This document shows, in pieces, positions 1 to 6,600 of a stretch of 7,261 nt of DNA. Position 1 is the stretch's first letter. The number at the start of each line of letters is the position of its first letter. The notes under the pieces were generated by a model. The model was not told the DNA's origin and searched no databases. It saw only the letters and a list, made by a program, of their open reading frames with translations. This DNA is from Deltaproteobacteria bacterium. GTDB taxonomy: Bacteria; Myxococcota; Polyangia; Polyangiales; B10-G4. Location: the NCBI GenBank assembly GCA_019312705.1, contig JAFDCW010000210.1:1-7261 (forward strand), in the 5' to 3' direction. The translations under genes were made by a program, and so were the position numbers.

Positions 1-1144
1 AGGGATAGACGGGGAGCCCGCGCTCGGCCGCGCCGAGATAGAGGCGGAGGGCGAGGGCCGGGTCTCGGGCGAGCTCCGACGAGGCCCGGAGGGTCATCTG
101 CCCGGCGAAGATCATCGTGCCGTCGCCGAGGTCCCGGGCCGTGCTTGGACGCACCTTCGCCCGGGGCCGGGCCCGGGCGAGGATCCGATCCGTCGTCTGG
201 GCGACCACCCGAGCGTGGCGGTAATAGGCCTGCATGAACTGCTCGACCCCGAGGGTTACCCCGTCGACGAATCCGAGATGCTCGGAGATGTCTTCCTGAT
301 CCGCAAAGGTCAGCCGGTCCTGGCGCCGCCCCGCCCGGAGGTGCAGCAGGTTGCGCACCTTCCAGAGGAACTCTCGGGCGGCTTCGAAGGCGTCCGCCTC
401 GCGCTGCAGGTATGCCCCGGTGCGCACGTAGTCGTCGGGGCCCCGGGTCGCCCACCGGGCCCCCATGGCCCACTCGGCGACGTCCATGTCCCGGAGGCCG
501 CCTCGGCCGAGCTTCACCTCGGGCTCGAGGATGTAGATAGAGGCTCCAAAGCGCTCGTGGCGCCGACGCGTATCCTCTTCGAGCATGCTGAGGAAGCGGC
601 CGATCTGGGGGTCGAATATTCGCCGGCGGGCGCCGCGGTGAAGCTCCTCGACGAGGGCTCGGTCGCCAGCAACGCGACGCAGGTCGAGGAGCGTCGTTGC
701 GGTGCGGATATCCTCCCGGGCAAGGGTCAGAGTCTCGTCGACGCTGCGGACCGCATGCCCAATCTGAACCCCCAGGTCCCAGAGCGGATAGAGCAAGCCC
801 TCGGCGATGGCTGAAACCCGGGCGTCATGGGAGTCCTCGGCGAGGAAGAGCACATCGACGTCGCTGTGCACGCCAACGACCCCGCGGCCATAGCCGCCGA
901 CCGCCACGAGGGCCAGGCGCACGCCGTGGCTCTCGCTGGCCGCCTGGCAAGCACAGCAGAGAGCCGACAAGAGCCCGTCGAGGCTCTTGGCGTTCTTGCG
1001 GGCGACGGCGACTCCGGCCTCTCCACGACGCACCGAATCTTCAATGCGGGCACGGTACTGGGAGAGATAATCTCCGCAGGTATTTCCTATCGCCGGCGCG
1101 AGCTTGCCGAGTTCGATCTGCGGCAAAGTCGAGGGCTCCCGCAT
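1..1144 (-). CDS. glnD: [Protein-PII] uridylyltransferase (GlnD), N-terminal part, runs off left edge
   Basis: GlnD is the cytoplasmic nitrogen sensor that uridylylates PII proteins under nitrogen limitation and removes UMP under nitrogen excess. About 381 residues are visible in one open minus-strand frame. The nucleotidyltransferase signature is clear: GGYGRG at residues 83-88 followed by HSDVD at 93-97, with the metal-binding Asp95 and Asp97. Next come the family hallmarks LWDLGVQIGHAVRSVDE, REDIRTATTLLDLR, and GRGGLRD at 213-219, which corresponds to the GPGGLRD signature of GlnD. The order and spacing match full-length GlnD of roughly 850-900 residues, so the HD uridylyl-removing domain and the ACT domains should lie beyond the window. 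The start is ATG 1144 or the adjacent GTG 1147; an in-frame stop lies at 1196-1198 and no other start codon lies between. No close Shine-Dalgarno precedes either start; a GGGAGG lies about 36 bases upstream. It follows the amidase gene on the same strand after a ~50 base gap, so co-transcription is likely. Family assignment is confident; UR activity cannot be judged here. Confidence -1.
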   Translation of the reverse strand, partial: MREPSTLPQIELGKLAPAIGNTCGDYLSQYRARIEDSVRRGEAGVAVARKNAKSLDGLLSALCCACQAASESHGVRLALVAVGGYGRGVVGVHSDVDVLFLAEDSHDARVSAIAEGLLYPLWDLGVQIGHAVRSVDETLTLAREDIRTATTLLDLRRVAGDRALVEELHRGARRRIFDPQIGRFLSMLEEDTRRRHERFGASIYILEPEVKLGRGGLRDMDVAEWAMGARWATRGPDDYVRTGAYLQREADAFEAAREFLWKVRNLLHLRAGRRQDRLTFADQEDISEHLGFVDGVTLGVEQFMQAYYRHARVVAQTTDRILARARPRAKVRPSTARDLGDGTMIFAGQMTLRASSELARDPALALRLYLGAAERGLPVYP

Positions 1145-1162
1145 CACGGGCGGAGTATGGTT

Positions 1163-1188
1163 CGGGGTTTCGGCCCCCGCAACCTCCC
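1163..1188 (-). promoter_or_regulatory. Leader between amidase and glnD: distant Shine-Dalgarno plus short hairpin
   Basis: Read on the minus strand, GGGAGG at 1188-1183 is the only strong Shine-Dalgarno sequence before glnD, but it is about 36 bases from the start codon. Between them, CGGGG (1179-1175) can pair with CCCCG (1167-1163) around a seven-base loop. Folding this stem would shorten the effective distance to about 19 bases, still long. The hairpin has no T-run, so it does not look like an intrinsic terminator; read-through from the amidase gene is expected. That the hairpin affects glnD translation is inference. Confidence -1.
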
Positions 1189-1195
1189 GTAGAAC

Positions 1196-3037
1196 TCAGT
1201 CGATCGGAGCGGGATCGCCCCGAACATACCGGACGACGCCCTCGGCAACGCCCTCACTCAAGGCCTGGCGATAGGCGTCGGTGGCGAGGGCTCGGTTCTC
1301 GTCGGGCTGCGTCAAAAACGAGGCTTCGAGGAGGATGGCGGGCATGCGCGCGCCGACCAGCACGTAGAACATAGCGCTCTTCACCCCCCGGTCCGGGAGG
1401 TCTGGGAGGACAGTGCGCCCGCCGATGAGGGTCCCCCGCTGGACCAGGGCCGCGAGGCGCCGGGACTCCGCGTTTTGCCCTTCCCGGTGCAGGCCCGCGA
1501 GGGTCCGGGCGAGGTCCGTTACGCCCCCGGACCGTGTCCCGTTTTCGCGGGCCGCGAGGCGCCTCGCCTGACGGTCGTTCGTCGTATCGAGGACGAAGGT
1601 CGCGACACCCCCCCGTTCGACTGGATCGTCGGCAGCGTTCAAGTGAATGGAGACGAAGAGATCGGCCCCCACCGCGTTTGCATAGGCAGCCCGTTCTTCG
1701 AGGGAGACGACCTCGTCGCGCTCGCGGGCCATGAGAATGCGGGATTGGGGGAGGCGTCGGCCCAGCACAGCTCGGACCCGCTGGGCCAGGTCGAGGGTCA
1801 AATCGGACTCTTTGAGCCCGCCATAGCGGGCACCAAATTCGTTCCCCCCGTGCCCGGCATCGAGAACGATGACATCGGCTCGGCGCGGGGCGTTGGCGGG
1901 GGCAGTGGGCGAGCTGTCGAAATCGACAACAACCCGGAAGGGGTCCGAGAGGACGAAGAGGCGGCTGCGCACCTCGCCATCGAGGTCGAAGACCACGCGG
2001 GTGACGCCGGGCTCGAAGGGCGCGACGCGCAGACGGGTCACCCGGGCCGCGCCGACGGGCTGGGCCCGGGCGACGTCGGTGCCGAGGGAGGCACCCCGGA
2101 AGTCCACGTAGAGCCGCGCCGGCAGCCCCGCGTCCTCCGGGAGCTCACCCTGCCGATAGGCAGCCGGCCCGTCGAAGCGCAAGACGATGCGGACGATGTT
2201 CGACGCCGGGGCGTCGGCGACGGCGCCGCCGTAGACGCCCACTCCGGTCAGCGTCGCTCCTGGGAGGGCCACGCCGCCCTCCCCCGCCGGGGCGAAGTCG
2301 ACCCAATCCCCGTCGCCACCTTCGACGGCGGCACCCGCAATCGCGCCTGCACCCCGGCCGACGAGATCGGCGCTCGGGTCGTCGGCGTCGGGGTCCGCAT
2401 CGATGACCGCGAGGCGCCCAGGTCCGGGCCGGTGGTGGTCCAGGGTCACCGTGATGCGGCGCGCCTCGATGACGCAGGCCCCATGGGACTCGGCGTCGAA
2501 GCGCCGCGCGGTCCGGTAGGCCACGAGGAAAGCCTCTTCGGGCTCGCGGCGATCCCGCGCGTAGAGTCGGGCGAGGTCGAGGGCAGCGTCACATGCGCCG
2601 GCGAGGGCCTTTCGCCGTGCAGCGGTGATCAAGTGGTCCCGAGCCGCATCGAGGTGATCGGCTTCAGCCTCGGGGGCACGCAGCGCGAGGATGCGCGCCA
2701 ACTCCGCGGCGGCTCGGCTCGCTTCCACCCCGTCGACGGTGCCTTCGTGGGCGGTCGCTCCGGTGACCGCCGCCGCGTAGGCGTCCTCGAGGTCCTCGAT
2801 GCCGAGGCCCATCGCTTCGGCCCCGTCCGGCAATACGGGCCAGCGCTCGTCGATGGAGGCTCCCGGGCTCAGTCCCTCACCGTCGTCCGCAGCCGAATCA
2901 CCACAGGCGGCGATCAGGGCCGCGGCGAGGACAGCCAGGAGCATGAGCGGCAGGTGACGTGCGAGGAAGCGGCTAGGGAACACGGGAAATCTCGATAGAC
3001 GGGGGTGGGCGAGACGCCAATCTACCCTGATCCGCAT
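1196..3037 (-). CDS. N-acetylmuramoyl-L-alanine amidase, AmiC-like lipoprotein (AMIN + Amidase_3)
   Basis: This zinc amidase cleaves the bond between N-acetylmuramic acid and L-Ala in peptidoglycan, acting in the periplasm, usually in daughter-cell separation. Numbering is from ATG 3037 (613 residues). A hydrophobic stretch at 31-44 ends in lipobox I-A-A-C with Cys45; +2 is Gly, so the protein is probably an outer-membrane lipoprotein. Residues 80-200 are Ala-rich, helical and TPR-like; 205-260 form a low-complexity acidic/glycine linker. AMIN domain: about 281-373. Amidase_3 domain: 388-606, with DAGHGG (His396), Glu410 in GLKESD, SIHLNA (His465) and catalytic Glu571 in LLEASF, so all zinc and catalytic residues are present. 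The segment 485-535 replaces the longer regulatory insert of E. coli AmiA/B/C. Start is uncertain: ATG 3037 gives an n-region of 30 residues and no ribosome-binding site. GTG 2983 (residue 19) gives a normal 26-residue signal peptide and a weak GAGA upstream, and is biologically attractive. The frame extends to 3451, but that part overlaps the divergent gene and has no domain. Confidence -1.
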   Translation of the reverse strand: MRIRVDWRLAHPRLSRFPVFPSRFLARHLPLMLLAVLAAALIAACGDSAADDGEGLSPGASIDERWPVLPDGAEAMGLGIEDLEDAYAAAVTGATAHEGTVDGVEASRAAAELARILALRAPEAEADHLDAARDHLITAARRKALAGACDAALDLARLYARDRREPEEAFLVAYRTARRFDAESHGACVIEARRITVTLDHHRPGPGRLAVIDADPDADDPSADLVGRGAGAIAGAAVEGGDGDWVDFAPAGEGGVALPGATLTGVGVYGGAVADAPASNIVRIVLRFDGPAAYRQGELPEDAGLPARLYVDFRGASLGTDVARAQPVGAARVTRLRVAPFEPGVTRVVFDLDGEVRSRLFVLSDPFRVVVDFDSSPTAPANAPRRADVIVLDAGHGGNEFGARYGGLKESDLTLDLAQRVRAVLGRRLPQSRILMARERDEVVSLEERAAYANAVGADLFVSIHLNAADDPVERGGVATFVLDTTNDRQARRLAARENGTRSGGVTDLARTLAGLHREGQNAESRRLAALVQRGTLIGGRTVLPDLPDRGVKSAMFYVLVGARMPAILLEASFLTQPDENRALATDAYRQALSEGVAEGVVRYVRGDPAPID

Positions 3038-3076
3038 GCACCCAAGGAAGAGAGTGGTCGGTCGGTCGGTCTTTCC
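2984..3076. promoter_or_regulatory. Divergent start region between amidase and membrane-protein genes
   Basis: The two genes point away from each other here. If the amidase starts at ATG 3037, only 39 bases separate the two start codons, too few for two ordinary sigma-70 promoters; if it starts at GTG 2983 the gap is 93 bases. The segment holds an AAGGAAG purine run (3044-3050, plus strand) and four GGTC copies (3056-3071). I see no convincing -35/-10 pair on either strand, so the promoters may lie in the neighbouring coding sequence or use a less conserved sigma factor. Presence of promoters here is inferred from gene layout only. Confidence -1.
3056..3071 (+). repeat. Perfect tetranucleotide repeat (GGTC)x4 in a gene leader
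   Basis: Four exact head-to-tail copies of GGTC end five bases before the ATG at 3077. The purine run AAGGAAG at 3044-3050 lies just upstream, so the repeat forms the spacer between the best Shine-Dalgarno candidate and the start codon. The copy number directly sets that spacing. The repeat itself is certain; any regulatory effect is inference, and four copies is short for a known phase-variable tract. Confidence -1.
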
Positions 3077-3538
3077 ATGGCACACATGCTCAAAGCACTG
3101 CTCGGAGTGGTCCTCAGCGCAGCCCTCGCTCTGCTGAGCCGCAGCCTCTTCCTGCACGTCTGGCTGACCGCGGCGCTCGCCCTCGGGGTCCTGGTGGGCG
3201 TGGTCGCCGCGTACAAGGGACGGGTCTGGGGGTACTACGTTCTCGGAGCATCGGCTGCGCTCTTCTGTGTGGCCGCCGCCCTCGGGAGCGGGCCATGGTG
3301 GTTCTGGGCGCTGGGTGGTGTCACTGCGCTCCCGGCCGCCGCCGTCAGTAGGCCCTTGCTCCGCGCGGACTGGCCCGCAGCTCTCACGGCTCTCGTAATC
3401 GCGGTCGCCCTCGGCGCCGGTGCCGCCGCGGCACACCACCGTCTCGTGCACCTCCCGGGCATCGAAGCTCGGCTCGACGACGCGCCAATCCTATGCGGGT
3501 TTGCGTACGCCCACATCATGAACGAGACCACGTTGTAG
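3077..3538 (+). CDS. Small integral membrane protein, unrecognised (about five TM helices)
   Basis: I do not recognise a family. The 153-residue product is strongly hydrophobic, with probable membrane helices near residues 5-21, 25-45, 53-70, 74-91 and 100-119. Short basic or polar connectors (around SRS at 21-23, YKGR at 46-49, SRPLLR at 91-96) separate them, and a hydrophilic tail of about 33 residues follows. Codon choice has the same G/C-rich third positions as the recognised genes, and there is no interruption, which supports a real gene. The start chosen is ATG 3077 (Met1), with Met4 as an alternative. The frame is open back to GTG 3005, but that would overlap the amidase start and add a polar, unconserved-looking 24-residue leader. 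It is divergent from the amidase and lies upstream of the kinase on the same strand; the hairpins after its stop suggest a separate transcript. A transport or envelope role is possible, but nothing in the sequence fixes one. Confidence -1.
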   Translation: MAHMLKALLGVVLSAALALLSRSLFLHVWLTAALALGVLVGVVAAYKGRVWGYYVLGASAALFCVAAALGSGPWWFWALGGVTALPAAAVSRPLLRADWPAALTALVIAVALGAGAAAAHHRLVHLPGIEARLDDAPILCGFAYAHIMNETTL

Positions 3539-3571
3539 CTCCGTTTCGGAGACCCGACCCATCGCGTCGGG
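3539..3571 (+). terminator. Two adjacent GC-rich hairpins after the membrane-protein stop
   Basis: Immediately after the TAG stop, CTCCG (3539-3543) pairs with CGGAG (3547-3551) around a TTT loop. One base further on, CCCGAC (3553-3558) pairs with GTCGGG (3566-3571) around a seven-base loop. Both stems are perfect. No T-run follows, so this is not a classic intrinsic terminator, though GC-rich genomes often end transcripts with such tandem stems. It would separate the membrane-protein gene from the kinase gene about 100-130 bases downstream. The remaining sequence up to 3642 holds no clear promoter motif that I can defend. Confidence -1.
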
Positions 3572-3631
3572 AAGGTCACTGCACCCTCGGCAGCGGAAGG
3601 CAGCCCCTCCCCCTCGGGCCTTGGACGAAGT

Positions 3632-3645
3632 AGGATCCAGAGGTG
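3632..3645 (+). promoter_or_regulatory. Possible ribosome-binding site and alternative GTG start of the kinase gene
   Basis: AGGA at 3632-3635 lies seven bases before an in-frame GTG at 3643, a normal Shine-Dalgarno spacing. The in-frame TAG at 3631-3633 sets the upstream limit. The later ATG 3667 has only AAGGG directly abutting it and a GGGGGA thirteen bases away, both poorly placed. The GTG start would add eight residues. Start-codon preference favours ATG, spacing favours GTG; I cannot decide. Confidence -1.
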
Positions 3646-3666
3646 GCGGGGGACACGACGCAAGGG

Positions 3667-6600
3667 ATGAAGGAAGGGACGACCGTCGTGCTCGCGGACG
3701 CGGAGAGCGGCTCGTCGTTCACCGCTGTGGACCGGGTCTCGCCGCTCCCGCTGCCAGAACTGTCCGAGGGAGAACTCATCGCGGACCGATACCGGGTGAC
3801 GGGCATGCTGGGGCGCGGGGGCTTCGGCGAGGTGTACGAGGTCGCCGACGAACTGGGCTCGGGCCGTCGCCTCGCGCTGAAGATGCACCGCTTCCGCGGC
3901 ACGAGCATTGCGCTCGACGCCATCAAGGGAGAGTTCGCCCTGCTCGCGAACTTGACTCACCCCAACCTCGCCCAGGTTTTCGATTTTGGCTACGTCGGCG
4001 ACGACGTCGCCTTCTTCACTCAAGAGGTGGTGCCGGGCTGTCCGCTAGGAGACGTGGGGATCGACCTGACCACTCGGGACGGCCTGCCGTTCCTGGCACA
4101 GCTCTGCCGCGCCCTCGACTACCTGCACGCACGCGGGCTCCTCCACCGAGACGTGAAGCCGTCGAATGTGATCGTGCACGTCGAGGCGGGTCACCTGGCG
4201 CTGCTCGATTTCGGAATCTCCCGCGCCCTCGGTCAGGTCGAGCCCGAACAATTGGTCGGCACCTACGCCTACCTTTCCCCCGAGGCCATCAGCGGCCATC
4301 CCGTCGACGCTCGCTCTGACCTCTACTCCCTGGGCGTCACGCTCTACGCCCTCGCGGCCAGACGGGTGCCATTTACAGGTAGCGGCTCAATGATGCTGGC
4401 CGGTCACCTCCACGAGGAGGCGCCGCGTCTGGATCCCGACCACGCCCCGAAGGCCGTCGCCGATGTGGTGCACCGTCTGCTCGAGAAGGCGCCTGGGGCG
4501 AGATACGCATCCGCGGGCGAAGTCCTCGAGGCGATGTTCGCCGCTCACGGCCTCGAAGCACCGGCCGAAGACGGGGAGAACCTCGCGAGCTACGTGCTCT
4601 CCGGTTCATTTGTCGGAAAGCAGGACGTCGTGGATCGCCTGTTCGAAAGCGGAGCGTCGGCGTCGGCCTCGCGGCCGCCGACCCTCCTAGTCGGGGGGGT
4701 CGGCACCGGAAAGTCCCGAATCCTCCGCGAGGTGCGGCATCGGACTCAGCTCGCAGGCCAAAACTGGCTCGTCGTCGAAGGCCGGCGCGGAGATGACGAC
4801 AAGACGATCCTCGGCGCGATCGCCCGATCGGTGATCACTCCGGAGGTCGCTGCACGGCTTGGAGAAGAAGACCGCATCGAACTCTCCCGCGGCATGCCTT
4901 CGCTCAAGCGGCGCGGCGAGCGCATCGCCATCGCGGTGGATCCTCGACGGGCCCGGGCCGCGCGGCTCGAGGCCCTCGGCCGAGCCATCGCCATTCGTTT
5001 TCTGCACCGGCCGGGGTTCTTGGTCGTCGAGGACCTGCATTGGGGAAGTGAAGCCATCGTGCCAGTTCTCGGGGCCCTGCACCGAGCCATGGGACGCGCG
5101 ACGGCCGCGTGTTTCCTGCTGTGCACGAGCCGGCCGGGCTCCATGGCCGACTCCCTCGTGGGCCAACTCGGTGCCGACCGAGTGACTGTGCCGCCCCTCA
5201 ACCCGGAAGAGAGTCGTGCCCTCGTGGAGTCGATCTTCGGCGAGGCCGAGGTGCTCGCGGGGACCGAACTCGGTCGCACCCTCGACCAAGGTGAGCATTC
5301 CGCGCTCTTCGTACAAGAGTCGCTCAGACTGGCCGTCGAGCTCCGTGAGGTGGTGCGTTCGAAGGGGGGCTGGTCCCTAAGCGCCAACATCTCGGCCCGG
5401 CCCCTCGGCGAGGTACTCGATGCGCGCATCCGGGGCCTCAGCAAGGAGGCCAGGCACCTGGCCGTCGCGACAGCCATGCTCGAAGAGCCGGCCTCCGCTG
5501 GGGAGATAGCGGCTGCGTCCGGCGCCGGGCTCCGTCAGGTCGCCCCCTTCCTCCGAGAGCTCGTCCGCGCTGGCATCGTCGAGGACCGCCGCAACGTGCG
5601 CGGCCACCCCGTCTACGCCATGCACGATCGGTTCATCGATATCGTGATCGCGGGGTTGCTTGCCCCCGCGCGTCGCGAAGCACATCGCCGAACGGGCATG
5701 TACCTCGCGAAGCGGGGGCGCCGGGATCCACAGGTCCTCGCCCGGGCCGCCTACCACCTCGTCGCGGGCCAGGACGCAGCCGACGCCCGCCTGCTCTATG
5801 AACGCGCGGGCCGACTCGCCGATGACCACGGACGCCCGGACCACGCGCTGGTCTTGATGACGAGGGGAGCAGCCGCCGGCCCAATCCGGGGCGTCCGAGG
5901 CTTGCCGACCGCCCTCGAGCGTCATGACCTGGCGGTGAAAGCCGGCATCGCGGAAGCAGCGGACGAGACGCTGGTGGTCCTCGAGAGGCTCCGGCGAAAA
6001 TCCGTCCCCAAGGATCGAGTCGAGATCGACCTCCGGCGCGCAAACATGGCGGCCATGCGCGGGGAAGAAACCCGAGCGATGCGCCTGGGAAGACGGGCCC
6101 TCGCCGCAGCACAAGAGCTCGCGGACCCGCGGCTTGAACAGGCCCTCCTGCTCGCGACGAGCCAGATGCACTTCGTAGCCGGCGCGATCGAATCGGCCGC
6201 GGAAGGCTTCGAAGAAGCGACGAAGGTTGCCGCGGCGCGCGGTGACCGGCTGGGCCTCGCCGAGGCGAACCTCGGAGCGAGCCTCGCGTTCTTGCTTCTC
6301 GGCCGGTCCACGCGCGCAGAAAAGCAGGCCCAGCGGGCCGCCAAGGCGGCAAGCGGGAGTGCGGGGACGGAGCTGCGGTCGGAGGCGCTTCGGCAACTAG
6401 GCAACGTCGCCCGGGAGCGCGGCGACAATCGGCGGGCGGCTCGTTTCTACCGTCAGGCGGTCAAGGCAGCACGCGCCACCGGGGCCATCGTCGGCGAGGC
6501 CAAAGCACTCAACAACCTCGGAACAGTCGCGCAATGGCTCGGGCGGGTCGCGGAGGCTACCGACGCATTCACCCGGAGCCGGGAGCTCAAGGTGCGCGCC

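Noticed and set aside
1163..1179. Hairpin after the amidase as an intrinsic terminator
   Set aside because: The stem has only five pairs and no T-run follows on the minus strand.
215..1374. Plus-strand open frames across the glnD region
   Set aside because: The minus strand encodes unmistakable GlnD motifs; the plus-strand products are low-complexity and without recognisable signatures.
1475..2998. 507-codon open frame on the plus strand antisense to the amidase
   Set aside because: It mirrors the amidase codons; GC-rich genes often leave the opposite strand open. Its translation has no domain, while the minus strand carries complete Amidase_3 motifs.
3038..3451. Upstream extension of the amidase to 751 residues
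   Set aside because: The extra 138 residues are polar, lack any domain, would precede the lipoprotein signal peptide and are antisense to a hydrophobic gene.
3235..4023. 262-codon minus-strand frame spanning the end of the membrane gene and the kinase start
   Set aside because: It crosses two genes and their intergenic hairpins and overlaps the kinase catalytic core in antisense; no domain or ribosome-binding site.
5377..6396. 339-codon minus-strand frame within the kinase-NTPase-TPR gene
   Set aside because: It is antisense to the winged-helix and TPR coding region, whose plus-strand frame is uninterrupted with regular helical repeats.
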